From contig BSDZ01000003.1 of NCBI GenBank assembly GCA_030268105.1, positions 558,001 to 622,000 on the forward strand: DNA of 64,000 bases, written 5' to 3'. This DNA is from Volvox africanus. Lineage: Eukaryota > Chlorophyta > Chlorophyceae > Chlamydomonadales > Volvocaceae. The notes under the pieces were generated by a model. That model had not been told where the DNA came from. It did no database searches and saw nothing but the letters and a program-made list of their open reading frames with translations. A program made the position numbers and the translations under genes. Below are positions 25,093 to 39,600 of the stretch, piece after piece. Position 1 is the first letter of the stretch. Each line of letters begins with the position of its first letter.

Positions 25093-26900
25093 GCCAGCGG
25101 GAATCTAACCAGCATCTCTCAGGCAGCCCAAACCTGTTTATATTTGCAATGTGCCCAGGCCTGCCTGGACCTATTTGCATCATTCATTGGTATATGTGCA
25201 TGGCTCACTCTCAACAACCGGCCCTGATCATCAGTTAGCAGGAATTTAACCAGCGACTCTCGGCCAGCCCAAACTTGTTTATATTTGCAATGTGCCCAGG
25301 CATGCCTGGCCCTTATTGCATTATTTATTCTTATATGTGCATGGCTCACTCTCAACAACCTGCCCTGATCATCAGCCAGCGGGAATCTAACCAGCGACTC
25401 TCGGCCAGCCCAAACCTGTTTTTATTTGCAATGTGCCCAGGCATGCCTGGACCTTATTGCCTCATTCATTGGTATATGTGCATTGCGCACTCTCAACAAC
25501 CTTCCCGGGTCATCAGGCAGTGGGAATCTAACCGGCGACTCTCGACCAGCCCAAAACCTATTGAAATTTGCATTGCGCCCAGGCCTGCTTGGACCTTATT
25601 GTATCATTAATTGGTATATGTGCATTGCGCAGTCTCAACAACCTGCCAGAGGGAATCTAACCGGAGACTCTCGGCCAGCCCAAACTTGTTTATATTTGCA
25701 ATGCGCCCAGCCATGCCTGGCCCTTATTGCATTATTTATTCTTATATGTGCATGGCTCACTCTCAACAACCTGCCCTGATCATCAGCCAGCGGGAATCTC
25801 ACCAGGGACTCTCAGCCAGCCCAAAACCTGTTAATCTTTGCAATGCGCCCAGCCATGCCTGGCCCTTATTGCATCATTTATTCTTATATGTGCATGGCTC
25901 ACTCTCAACAACCTGCCCTGATCATCAGCCAGCTGGAATCTAACCAGCGACTCTCGGCCAGCCCAAACCTGTTTTTGTTTGCAATGCGCCCAGGCCTGCC
26001 TGGCCCTTATTGCATTATTCATTGATATATGTGCATTGCGCAGTCTCAACAACCGGCCCTGATCATCAGTTAGCAGGAATCTAACCAGCGACTCTCGGCC
26101 AGCCCAAATCTGTTTTTGTTTGCATTGCGCCCAGGCCTGCCTGGCCCTTATTGCATTATTCATTGATATATGTGCATTGCGCAGTCTCAACAACCTGCCA
26201 GAGGGTATCTAACCGGCGACTCTCGGCCAGCCCAAACTTGTTTATATTTGCAATGCGCCCAGCCATGCCTGGCCCTTTTTGCATCATTCATTGGTATATG
26301 TGCATGGCTCACTCTCAACAACCTGCCCTGATCATCAGCAAGCGGGAATCTAACCAATGACTCTCGGCCAATCCAAACCTGTTTATATTTGCAATGTGCC
26401 CAGGCCTGCCTGGACCTTATTGCATCATTTATTCTTATATGTGCATGGCTCACTCTCAACAACCTGCCCTGATCATCAGCCAGCGGGAAACTAATCAGCG
26501 TCTCTCGGCAAGCACAAAACCTATTAAAATTTGCAATGCGCCCAGGCCTGCCTGGACCTTATTGCATTATTCATTGGTATATGTGCATTGCGCAGTCTCA
26601 ACAACCTGCCAAAGGGAATCTAACCCGTGACTCTGGGCCAGCCCAAACTTGTTTATATTTGCAATGCGCCCAGGCCTGCCTGGACATTATTGCATCATTT
26701 ATTCTTATATGTGCATGGCTCACTCTCAACAACCTGCCCTGATCATCAGATAGCGGGAATCTAACCAGAAACTCTCGGCCAGCCCAAACCTGTTTATATT
26801 AGCAATGCGCCCAGGCCTGCCTGGCCCTCATTGCATCATTCATTGAAATAAGTGCATTGCGCAGTCTCAACAACCTGCCCTGATCATCAGCCAGCGGGAA

Positions 26901-29900
26901 TCTAACCAGCAACTCTCGGCCAGCCCAAACCTGTTTATATTTGCAATGTGCCCAGGCCTTCCTGGACCTAATCGCATCATTCATTGGTATATGTGCATGG
27001 CTCACTCTCAACAACCTGCCCTGATCATCAGCCAGCGGAAAACTAACCAGCGACTCTCAGCCAGCCCGAAACCTATTGAATCTGCAATGCTTTCAGGCCT
27101 GCCTGGACCTTATTGCATCATTCATTGGTATATGTGCATTGCGCAGTCTCAACAACCTGCCAGAGGGAAACTAACCCGTGACTCTCGGCCAGCCTAAACT
27201 TGTTTATATTTGCAATGCGCCCAGCCATGCCTGGCCCTTATTGCATCATTCATTGGTATATGTGCATGGCTCACTCTCAACAACCTGCCCTGATCATCAG
27301 CCAGCAGGAATCTAACCAGCGACTCTCGGCCAGCCCAAACCTGTTTATATTTGCAATGTGCCCAGGCCTGCCTGGACCTATTTGCATCATTCATTGGTAT
27401 ATGTGCATTGCGCAGTCTTAACAACCTGCCAGAGGGAATCTAACCGGCCACTCTCGGCATGCCCAAACTTGTATATATTTGCAATGCATCCAGGCCTGCC
27501 TGGACCTGCCTGGACCTGCCCTGATCATCAGCCAGCGGGAATCTAACCAGCAACTCTCGGGCAGCCCAAACCTGTTTATATTTGCAATGTGCCCAGGCCT
27601 GTCTGGACCTATTTGCATCATTGATTGTTATATGTGCATCGCTCACTCTCAACAACCTGCCCTGATCATCAGCCAGCGGGAAACTAACCAGCGACTCTCG
27701 GCCAGCCCAAACCTGTTTATATTTGCAATGTGCCCAGGCCTGCCTGGACCTTATTGCATCATTCATTGCTATATGTGCATTGCGCAGTCTTAACAACCTG
27801 CCAGAGGGAATCTAACCGGCGACTCTCGGCCAGACCAAACTTGTTTATATTTGCAATGCGCCCAGCCATGCCTGGCCCTTATTGCATCATTCATTGGTAT
27901 ATGTGCATGGCTCACTCTCAACAACCTGCCCTGATCATCAGCCAGTGGGAAACTAACCAGCGACTCTCGGCCAGCCTGAAACATATTAAAATTTGCAATG
28001 CTTTCAGGTCTGCCTGGACTTTATTGCATCATTCATTGGTATATGTGCATTGCGCAGTCTCAACAACCTGCCAGAGGGAATCTAACCGGAGACTCTCGGC
28101 CAGCCCAAACTTCTTTATATTTGCAATGCGCCCAGCCATGCCTGGCCCTAATTGCGTCATTTATTCTTATATGTGCATGGCTCACTCTCATCAACCTGCC
28201 CTGATCATCAGCAAGCGGGAATCTAACCAGCGACTCTCGGCCAGACCCAAACCTGTTTTTATTTGCAATGTGCCCAGGCCTGCCTGGACATTATTGCATC
28301 ATTCATTGGTATATGTGCATGGCTCACTCTCAACAACCTGCCCTGATCATCAGATAGCGGGAATCTAACCAGAAACTCTCGGCCAGCCCAAACCTATTTA
28401 TATTTGCAATGCGCCCAGGCCTGCCTGGCCCTCATTGCATCATTCATTGAAATAAGTGCATTGCGCAGTCTCAACAACCTGCCCTGATCATCAGCCAGCG
28501 GGAATCTAACCAGCGACTCTCGGCCAGCCCGAAACCTATTGAAATCTGCAATGCTTTCAGGCCTGCCTGGACGTTATTGCATCATTCATTGGTATATGTG
28601 CATGGCTCACTCTCAACAACCTGCCCTGATCATCAGCAAGCGGGAATCTAACCAGCGACTCTCGGCTAGCCCAAACCTGTTAAAATTTGCAATGCGCCCA
28701 GGCTTGCCTGGACCTTATTGCATCATTAAATAGTATATGTGCATGGCTCACTCTCAGGAACCTGCCCTGATCATCAGCCAGCGGGAATCTAACCAGCGAC
28801 TCTCGGCCACCCCAAAACCTTTTGAAATTTGCAATGCGCCCAGGCCTGCCTAGCCCTTATTGCATCATTTATTGGTATATGTGCATTGCGCACTCTCAAC
28901 AACCTGCCCTGATCATATGCAAGCGGGAATCTAACCAGCGACTCTCGGCTAGCCCAAACCTGTTAAAATTTGCAATGCGCCCAGGCCTGCCTGGCCCTCA
29001 TTGCATCATTCATTGAAATATGTGCATTGCGCAGTCTTAACAACCTGCCAGAGGGAATCTAACCGGCGACTCTCGGCCAGCCCAAACTTGTTTATATTTG
29101 CAATGCGCCCAGCCATGCCTGGCCCTTATTGCATCATTCATTGGTATATGTGCATGGCTCACTCTCAACAACCTGCCCTGATCATCAGCCAGCGGGAATC
29201 TAACCAGCAACTCTCGGCCAGCCCAAACCTGTTTATATTTGCAATGTGCCCAGGCCTTCCTGGACCTAATCGCATCATTCATTGGTATATGTGCATGGCT
29301 CACTCTCAACAACCTGCCCTGATCATCAGCCAGCGGAAAACTAACCAGCGACTCTCAGCCAGCCCGAAACCTATTGAATCTGCAATGCTTTCAGGCCTGC
29401 CTGGACCTTATTGCATCATTCATTGGTATATGTGCATTGCGCAGTCTCAACAACCTGCCAGAGGGAAACTAACCCGTGACTCTCGGCCAGCCTAAACTTG
29501 TTTATATTTGCAATGCGCCCAGCCATGCCTGGCCCTTATTGCATCATTCATTGGTATATGTGCATGGCTCACTCTCAACAACCTGCCCTGATCATCAGCC
29601 AGCAGGAATCTAACCAGCGACTCTCGGCCAGCCCAAACCTGTTTATATTTGCAATGTGCCCAGGCCTGCCTGGACCTATTTGCATCATTCATTGGTATAT
29701 GTGCATCGCTCACTCTCAACAACCTGCCCTGATCATCAGCCAGCGGGAAACTAACCAGCGACTCTCGGCCAGCCCAAACCTGTTTATATTTGCAATGTGC
29801 CCAGGCCTGCCTGGACCTTATTGCATCATTCATTGCTATATGTGCATTGCGCAGTCTTAACAACCTGCCAGAGGGAATCTAACCGGCGACTCTCGGCCAG

Positions 29901-32900
29901 ACCAAACTTGTTTATATTTGCAATGCGCCCAGCCATGCCTGGCCCTTATTGCATCATTCATTGGTATATGTGCATGGCTCACTCTCAACAACCTGCCCTG
30001 ATCATCAGCCAGTGGGAAACTAACCAGCGACTCTCGGCCAGCCTGAAACATATTAAAATTTGCAATGCTTTCAGGTCTGCCTGGACTTTATTGCATCATT
30101 CATTGGTATATGTGCATTGCGCAGTCTCAACAACCTGCCAGAGGGAATCTAACCGGAGACTCTCGGCCAGCCCAAACTTCTTTATATTTGCAATGCGCCC
30201 AGCCATGCCTGGCCCTAATTGCGTCATTTATTCTTATATGTGCATGGCTCACTCTCATCAACCTGCCCTGATCATCAGCAAGCGGGAATCTAACCAGCGA
30301 CTCTCGGCCAGACCCAAACCTGTTTTTATTTGCAATGTGCCCAGGCCTGCCTGGACATTATTGCATCATTCATTGGTATATGTGCATGGCTCACTCTCAA
30401 CAACCTGCCCTGATCATCAGATAGCGGGAATCTAACCAGAAACTCTCGGCCAGCCCAAACCTATTTATATTTGCAATGCGCCCAGGCCTGCCTGGCCCTC
30501 ATTGCATCATTCATTGAAATAAGTGCATTGCGCAGTCTCAACAACCTGCCCTGATCATCAGCCAGCGGGAATCTAACCAGCGACTCTCGGCCAGCCCGAA
30601 ACCTATTGAAATCTGCAATGCTTTCAGGCCTGCCTGGACGTTATTGCATCATTCATTGGTATATGTGCATGGCTCACTCTCAACAACCTGCCCTGATCAT
30701 CAGCAAGCGGGAATCTAACCAGCGACTCTCGGCTAGCCCAAACCTGTTAAAATTTGCAATGCGCCCAGGCTTGCCTGGACCTTATTGCATCATTAAATAG
30801 TATATGTGCATGGCTCACTCTCAGGAACCTGCCCTGATCATCAGCCAGCGGGAATCTAACCAGCGACTCTCGGCCACCCCAAAACCTTTTGAAATTTGCA
30901 ATGCGCCCAGGCCTGCCTAGCCCTTATTGCATCATTTATTGGTATATGTGCATTGCGCACTCTCAACAACCTGCCCTGATCATCAGCCAGCGGGAATCTA
31001 ACCAGCGACTCTCGGCTAGCCCAAACCTGTTAAAATTTGCAATGCGCCCAGGCCTGCCTGGCCCTCATTGCATCATTCATTGAAATATGTGCATTGCGCA
31101 GTCTTAACAACCTGCCAGAGGGAATCTAACCGGCGACTCTCGGCCAGCCCAAACTTGTTTATATTTGCAATGCGCCCAGCCATGCCTGGCCCTTATTGCA
31201 TCATTCATTGGTATATGTGCATGGCTCACTCTCAACAACCTGCCCTGATCATCAGCCAGCGGGAATCTAACCAGCAACTCTCGGCCAGCCCAAACCTGTT
31301 TATATTTGCAATGTGCCCAGGCCTTCCTGGACCTAATCGCATCATTCATTGGTATATGTGCATGGCTCACTCTCAACAACCTGCCCTGATCATCAGCCAG
31401 CGGAAAACTAACCAGCGACTCTCAGCCAGCCCGAAACCTATTGAATCTGCAATGCTTTCAGGCCTGCCTGGACCTTATTGCATCATTCATTGGTATATGT
31501 GCATTGCGCAGTCTCAACAACCTGCCAGAGGGAAACTAACCCGTGACTCTCGGCCAGCCTAAACTTGTTTATATTTGCAATGCGCCCAGCCATGCCTGGC
31601 CCTTATTGCATCATTCATTGGTATATGTGCATGGCTCACTCTCAACAACCTGCCCTGATCATCAGCCAGCAGGAATCTAACCAGCGACTCTCGGCCAGCC
31701 CAAACCTGTTTATATTTGCAATGTGCCCAGGCCTGCCTGGACCTATTTGCATCATTCATTGGTATATGTGCATTGCGCAGTCTTAACAACCTGCCAGAGG
31801 GAATCTAACCGGCCACTCTCGGCATGCCCAAACTTGTATATATTTGCAATGCATCCAGGCCTGCCTGGACCTGCCTGGACCTGCCCTGATCATCAGCCAG
31901 CGGGAATCTAACCAGCAACTCTCGGGCAGCCCAAACCTGTTTATATTTGCAATGTGCCCAGGCCTGTCTGGACCTATTTGCATCATTGATTGGTATATGT
32001 GCATCGCTCACTCTCAACAACCTGCCCTGATCATCAGCCAGCGGGAAACTAACCAGCGACTCTCGGCCAGCCCAAACCTGTTTATATTTGCAATGTGCCC
32101 AGGCCTGCCTGGACCTTATTGCATCATTCATTGCTATATGTGCATTGCGCAGTCTTAACAACCTGCCAGAGGGAATCTAACCGGCGACTCTCGGCCAGAC
32201 CAAACTTGTTTATATTTGCAATGCGCCCAGCCATGCCTGGCCCTTATTGCATCATTCATTGGTATATGTGCATCGCTCACTCTCAACAACCTGCCCTGAT
32301 CATCAGCCAGCGGGAAACTAACCAGCGACTCTCGGCCAGCCCAAACCTGTTTATATTTGCAATGTGCCCAGGCCTGCCTGGACCTTATTGCATCATTCAT
32401 TGGTATATGTGCATTGCGCAGTCTCAACAACCTGCCAGAGGGAATCTAACCGGAGACTCTCGGCCAGCCCAAACTTCTTTATATTTGCAATGCGCCCAGC
32501 CATGCCTGGCCCTAATTGCGTCATTTATTCTTATATGTGCATGGCTCACTCTCATCAACCTGCCCTGATCATCAGCAAGCGGGAATCTAACCAGCGACTC
32601 TCGGCCAGACCCAAACCTGTTTTTATTTGCAATGTGCCCAGGCCTGCCTGGACATTATTGCATCATTCATTGGTATATGTGCATGGCTCACTCTCAACAA
32701 CCTGCCCTGATCATCAGATAGCGGGAATCTAACCAGAAACTCTCGGCCAGCCCAAACCTATTTATATTTGCAATGCGCCCAGGCCTGCCTGGCCCTCATT
32801 GCATCATTCATTGAAATAAGTGCATTGCGCAGTCTCAACAACCTGCCCTGATCATCAGCCAGCGGGAATCTAACCAGCGACTCTCGGCCAGCCCGAAACC

Positions 32901-33600
32901 TATTGAAATCTGCAATGCTTTCAGGCCTGCCTGGACGTTATTGCATCATTCATTGGTATATGTGCATGGCTCACTCTCAACAACCTGCCCTGATCATCAG
33001 CAAGCGGGAATCTAACCAGCGACTCTCGGCTAGCCCAAACCTGTTAAAATTTGCAATGCGCCCAGGCTTGCCTGGACCTTATTGCATCATTAAATAGTAT
33101 ATGTGCATGGCTCACTCTCAGGAACCTGCCCTGATCATCAGCCAGCGGGAATCTAACCAGCGACTCTCGGCCACCCCAAAACCTTTTGAAATTTGCAATG
33201 CGCCCAGGCCTGCCTAGCCCTTATTGCATCATTTATTGGTATATGTGCATTGCGCACTCTCAACAACCTGCCCTGATCATATGCAAGCGGGAATCTAACC
33301 AGCGACTCTCGGCTAGCCCAAACCTGTTAAAATTTGCAATGCGCCCAGGCCTGCCTGGCCCTCATTGCATCATTCATTGAAATATGTGCATTGCGCAGTC
33401 TTAACAACCTGCCAGAGGGAATCTAACCGGCGACTCTCGGCCAGCCCAAACTTGTTTATATTTGCAATGCGCCCAGCCATGCCTGGCCCTTATTGCATCA
33501 TTCATTGGTATATGTGCATGGCTCACTCTCAACAACCTGCCCTGATCATCAGCCAGCAGGAATCTAACCAGCGACTCTCGGCCAGCGCAAAACCTTATAA
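26901..33600 (+). repeat. Satellite array, domain L4: HOR with shifts 2067 and 2298 bp, three copies
   Basis: Segments at 27730, 28539, 28822 and 29001 recur at 29797, 30606, 30889 and 31068 (2067 bp), and again at 32095, 32903, 33186 and 33365 (about 2297-2298 bp further). Segments at 27200 recur at 29498 (2298 bp) and 31565 (2067 bp). A fused monomer near 27491 and its context are shared only with 31857 (4365 bp, the sum of the two shifts) and are missing from the middle copy. The copies are nearly identical, including rare variants such as GGCCACCCCAAAACC and CTCAGGAACCTGCCC. No gene is seen. Confidence 0.9.
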
Positions 33601-36600
33601 AATTCGCAATGCACCCAGGCCTGCCTGGCCCTTATTGCATTATTAATTGGTATATGAGCATTGCTCACTCTCAACAACCTGCCCTGATCATCAGCTAGCG
33701 GGAATCTAACCAGCGACTCTCGGCCAGCCCGAAACCTATTGAAATCTGCAATGCTTTCAGGCCTGCCTGGACGTTATTGCATCATTCATTGGTATATGTG
33801 CATTGCGCAGTCTCAACAACCTGCCCTGATCATCAGCCAGCGGGAATCTAACCAGCGACTCTCGGCCAGCCCGAAACCTATTGAAATCTGCAATTCTTTC
33901 AGGCCTGCCTGGACGTTATTGCATCATTCATTGGTATATGTGCATTGCGCAGTCTCAACAACCTGCCAGAGGGAATCTAACCCGTGACTCTCGGCCAGCC
34001 CAAACTTGTTTATATTTGCAATGCGCCCAGCCATGCCTGGCCCTTATTGCATCATTCATTGGTATATGTGCATGGCTCACTCTCAACAACCTACCCTGAT
34101 CATCAGCCAGCAGGAATCTAACCAGCGACTCTCGGCCAGCCCAAACCTGTTTATATTTGCAATGCGCCCAGGCCTGCCTGGACCTATTTGCATCATTCAT
34201 TGGTATATGTGCATTGCGCAGTCTTAACAACCTGCCAGAGGGAATCTAACCGGCCACTCTCGGCCAGCCCAAACCAGTTTATATTTGCAATGCGCCCAGG
34301 CCTGCCTGGACCTGCCTGGACCTGCCCTGATCATCAGCCAGCGGGAATCTAACCAGCGACTCTCGGCCAGCTTAAAACCTATTGAAATTTGCAATGCGCC
34401 CAGGCCTGCCTGGACCAATTTGCATCATTCATTGGTATATGTGCATTGCGCAGTCTTAACAACCTGCCAGAGGGAATCTAACCGGCGACTCTCGGCCAGC
34501 CCAAACTTGTTTATATTTGCAATGCGCCCAGCCATGCCTGGCCCTAATTGCATCATTTATTCATATATGTGCATGGCTCACTCTCAACAACCTGCCAGCG
34601 GAAATCTAACCGGTGACTCTCGGCCAGCCCAAACCTGTTTATATTTGCAATGCTTTCAAGGCTGCCCGGCCCTTATTGCATCCTTTATTCTTATATTTGC
34701 ATGTATCACTCTCCGGAACCTGCCCTGATCATCAGCCAGTGGGCATCTTACCAGCGACTCTTGGCCAGCCCAAACCTATTGAAAGTTGCAATGCACCCAG
34801 GCCTGCCTAGCCCTTATTGGATCATTCATTGGTATATAAGCATCGCGCACTCTCAACAACCTGCCAGCGGGCATCTAACCTGCGACTCTTGGCCAGCCCA
34901 AACCTGTTTATATTTGCAATGCGCCCAGGCCTGCCCGGCTCTTATTGCATCATTCATTGGTATATAGGCATTGCGCACTCTCAACAACCTGCCAGCGGGA
35001 ATCTAACCAGCGACTCTTGGCCAGCCCAAACCTGTTAATATTTGCAATGCGCCCAGGCCTGCCTGGACCTAATTGCATCATTCATTGTTATATGTGCATG
35101 GCTCACTCTCAACAACCTTCCCTGATCATCAGCCAGCGGGCATCTAACCATCGACTCTCGGCCAGCCCAAACCTATTGAAATTTGGAATGCGCCCAGGCC
35201 TGCCTGGCCCTTATTGCATCATTCATTGGTATATGTGCATTGCGCACTCTCAACATCCTTCCCTGTTCATGAGCAAGTGGAAATCTAACCGGCAACTCTT
35301 GGCCAGCCCAAAACCTATTGAAATTTGCTATGCGCACAGGCCTGCCTGGACCTTATTGCATCATTTATTGGTATATGTGCATCGCGCACTCTCAACAACC
35401 TGCCAGCGGGCATTTAACCAGCGACTCTTAGCCAGCCCAAACCTATTGAAAATTGCAATGCGCCCAGGTCTGCCTGGCCCTAATTGCATCATTTATTCTT
35501 ATATGTGCAATGCTCACTCTCAACAACCTTCCCTGATCATCAGCCAGCGGGAATCTAACCGGCGACTTGGCCAGCCCAAAACCTTTTGAAATTTCCAGTG
35601 CGCCCAGGCCTGCCTGGCCTTTATGGCATCATTCATTGGTATATGTGCATCGCGCACTCTCAACAACCTGCCAGCGGGCATCTAACCAGCGACTCTTGGC
35701 AAGCCCAAACCTATTGAAATTTGCTATGCGCCCAGGCCTGCCTGGACCTAATTGCATCATTTTTTAATATATGTGCATGGCTCACTCTCAACAACCTTCC
35801 CTGATCATCAGCCAGCGGGCATCTAACCAGCGACTCTCGGCCAGCCCAAACCTATTGAAAATTGCAATGCGCCCTGGCCTGCCTGGCCCTTATTGCATCA
35901 TTCATTGGTATATGTGCATTGCACAGTCTCAACAACCTACCAGCGGGAATCTAACCGGTGACTCTCGGCCAGCCCAAACCTGTTTTTATTTGCAATTCTT
36001 TCAAGGATGCCCGGCTCTTATTGCATCATTCATTGGCATATAGGCATTGCGCACTCTCAACAACCTGCCAGCGGGAATCTAACTGGCGACCCTCGGCTAG
36101 CCCAAACCTGTTAAAATTTGCAATGCGCCCAGGCCTGCCTGGCCCTTATTGCATCATTCATTGTTATATGTGCATTGCGCAGTCTCAACAACCTGCCAGC
36201 GGAAATCTAACCGGTGACTCTCGGCCAGCCCAAACCTATTGAAAGTTGCAATGCGCCCAGGCCTGCCTGGCCCTTATTGCATCATTTATTGTTATATGTG
36301 CATCGCGCACTCTCAACAACCTGCCAGCGGGGATTCTAACCGGTGACTCTCGGCCAGCCCAAACCTGTTATTATTTGCAATTCTTTTAAGGCTGCCCGGC
36401 CCTTATTGCATCATTCATTGGTATAGGTGCATTGCGCACTCTCAACAACCTGCCAGCGGGAATCTAACTGGCGACCCTCGGCTAGCCCAAACCTGTTAAA
36501 ATTTGCAATGCGCCCAGGCCTGCCTGGCCCTTATTGCATCATTCATTGGTATATGTGCATCGTGCACTCTCAACAACCTGCCAGCGGAAATCTAACCAGT

Positions 36601-39600
36601 GACTCTCGGCCAGCCCAAACTGTTTATATTTGCAATGCGCCCAGGCCTGCCTGGACCTAATTGCATCATTTTTTCATATATGTGCATGGCTCACTCTCAA
36701 CAACCTTCCCTGATCATCAGCCAGCGGGCATCTAACCAGCGACTCTCGGCCAGCCCAAACCTTTTAAAAATTTCAATGCGCCCAGGCCTGCCTGGCCCTT
36801 ATTGCATCATTCATTGGTATATGTGCATTGCACACTCTCAACAACCTGCCAGAGGAAATCTAACCCGCGACTCTCGGCCAGCCCAAACCTATTGAAAATT
36901 GCAATGCGCCCTGGCCTGCCTGGCCCTTATTGCATCATTCATTGTTATATGTGCATTGCGCAGTCTTAACAACCTACCAGCGGGAATCTAACCGGTGACT
37001 CTCGGCCAGCCCAAACCTGTTTTTATTTGCAATGCTTTCAAGGCTGCCCGGCCTTTATTGCATCATTCATTGTTATATGTGCATTGCGCACTCTCAACAA
37101 CATGCCAGTGGAAATCTAACCGGCAACTCTTGGCCAGCCCAAAACCTATTGAAATTTGCTATGCGCACAGGCCTGCCTGGACCTTATTGCATCATTTATT
37201 GGTATATGTGCATCGCGCACTCTCAACAACCTGCCAGCGGGCATTTAACCAGCGACTCTTAGCCAGCCCAAACCTATTGAAAATTTCAATGCGCCCAGGC
37301 CTGCCTGGCCCTTATGGCATCATTCATTGGTATATGTGCATTGAGCACTCTCAACAACCTGCCAGAGGAAATCTGACCTGCGACCCTCGGCCAGCCCAAA
37401 CCTATTGAAAATTGCAATGCGCCCAGGCCTGCCTGGCCCTTATTGCATCATTTATTCTTATATGTGCATGGCTCACTCTCAACAACCTGCCAGCGGGCAT
37501 CTAACCAGCGACTCTTGGCCAGCCCAAACCTGTTATTATTTGCAATTCTTTCAAGGCTGCCCGGCCCTTATTGCATCATTTTTTCATATATGTGCATTGC
37601 GCACTCTCAACAACCTGCCAGCTGGAATCTAAACGGCGACCCTCGGCTAGCCCAAACCTGTTAAAATTTGCAATGCGCCCAGGCCTGCCTGGCCCTTATT
37701 GCATCATTCATTGGTATATGTGCATTGCGCACTCTCAACAACCTGCCCTGATCATCAGCAAGCGGGAATCTAACCAGCGACCCTAAGCCAGCCCGAACCT
37801 ATTGAAATTTGCAATGCGCCCAGGCCTGCCTGGCCCTTATTGCATCATTCATTGGTATATGTTCATTGCGCACTCTCAACAACCTGCCAGCTGGAATCTA
37901 AACGGCGACCCTCGGCTAGCCCAAACCTGTTTATATTTGCAATGCGCCCAGGCCTGCCTGGCCCTTATTGCATCATTCATTGGTATATGTGCATCGTGCA
38001 CTCTCAACAACCTGCCAGCGGAAATCTAACCAGTGACTCTCGGCCAGCCCAAACTGTTTATATTTGCAATGGGCCCAGGCCTGCCTGGACCTAATTGCAT
38101 CATTTTTTCATATATGTGCATGGCTCACTCTCAACAACCTTCCCTGATCATCAGCCAGCGGGCATCTAACCAGCGACTCTCGGCCAGCCCAAACCTATTG
38201 AAAATTGCAATGCGCCCAGGTCTGCCTGGCCCTAATTGCATCATTTATTCTTATATGTGCAATGCTCACTCTCAACAACCTGCCATGATCATCATCATCA
38301 TCATCATCATGTTTGCGCACTCTCAACAACCTGCCCTGATCATCAGCCAGTGGGAATTTAACAGGAGACTCTCGGCCAGCATAAACATTTTGAAATTTGC
38401 AATGCGCCCAGGCCTGCACGGACCTTATTGCATCATTTATTCTTAAATGTGCATTGCGCACTCTTAACAACCTTCCCTGATCATCAGCCAGCGGGAATCT
38501 AACCGGCGACTTGGCCAGCCCAAAACCTTTTGAAATTTCCAGTGCGCCCAGGCCTGCCTGGCCCTTATGGCATCATTCATTGGTATATGTGCATCGCGCA
38601 CTCTCAACAACCTGCCAGCGGGCATCTAACCAGCGACTCTTGGCAAGCCCAAACCTATTGAAATTTGCTATGCGCCCAGGCCTGCCTGGACCTAATTGCA
38701 TCATTTTTTAATATATGTGCATGGCTCACTCTCAACAACCTTCCCTGATCATCAGCCAGCGGGCATCTAACCAGCGACTCTCGGCCAGCCCAAACCTATT
38801 GAAAATTGCAATGCGCCCTGGCCTGCCTGGCCCTTATTGCATCATTCATTGGTATATGTGCATTGCACAGTCTCAACAACCTACCAGCGGGAATCTAACC
38901 GGTGACTCTCGGCCAGCCCAAACCTGTTTTTATTTGCAATTCTTTCAAGGCTGCCCGGCTCTTATTGCATCATTCATTGGCATATAGGCATTGCGCACTC
39001 TCAACAACCTGCCAGCGGGAATCTAACTGGCGACCCTCGGCTAGCCCAAACCTGTTAAAATTTGCAATGCGCCCAGGCCTGCCTGGCCCTTATTGCATCA
39101 TTCATTGTTATATGTGCATTGCGCAGTCTCAACAACCTGCCAGCGGAAATCTAACCGGTGACTCTCGGCCAGCCCAAACCTATTGAAAGTTGCAATGCGC
39201 CCAGGCCTGCCTGGCCCTTATTGCATCATTTATTGTTATATGTGCATCGCGCACTCTCAACAACCTGCCAGCGGGAATCTAACCGGTGACTCTCGGCCAG
39301 CCCAAACCTGTTATTATTTGCAATTCTTTTAAGGCTGCCCGGCCCTTATTGCATCATTCATTGGTATAGGTGCATTGCGCACTCTCAACAACCTGCCAGC
39401 GGGAATCTAACTGGCGACCCTCGGCTAGCCCAAACCTGTTAAAATTTGCAATGCGCCCAGGCCTGCCTGGCCCTTATTGCATCATTCATTGGTATATGTG
39501 CATCGTGCACTCTCAACAACCTGCCAGCGGAAATCTAACCAGTGACTCTCGGCCAGCCCAAACTGTTTATATTTGCAATGCGCCCAGGCCTGCCTGGACC

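Larger units (their letters stand above)
18481..26900 (+). repeat. Satellite array, domain L3: heterogeneous monomers
   Basis: Orientation is unchanged. Typical variants are CATTCATTGAAATATGTGC, TTTTTGTTTGCAATGC and CCAGCCATGCCTGGCCC. I saw no long HOR in this part comparable to those on either side. Monomer lengths measured near 20.6 kb are 129 bp (short) and 141 bp (long). Two deletion monomers are listed separately (near 20141 and 25054). No gene is seen; the open frames are repeat translations. Confidence 0.9.
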
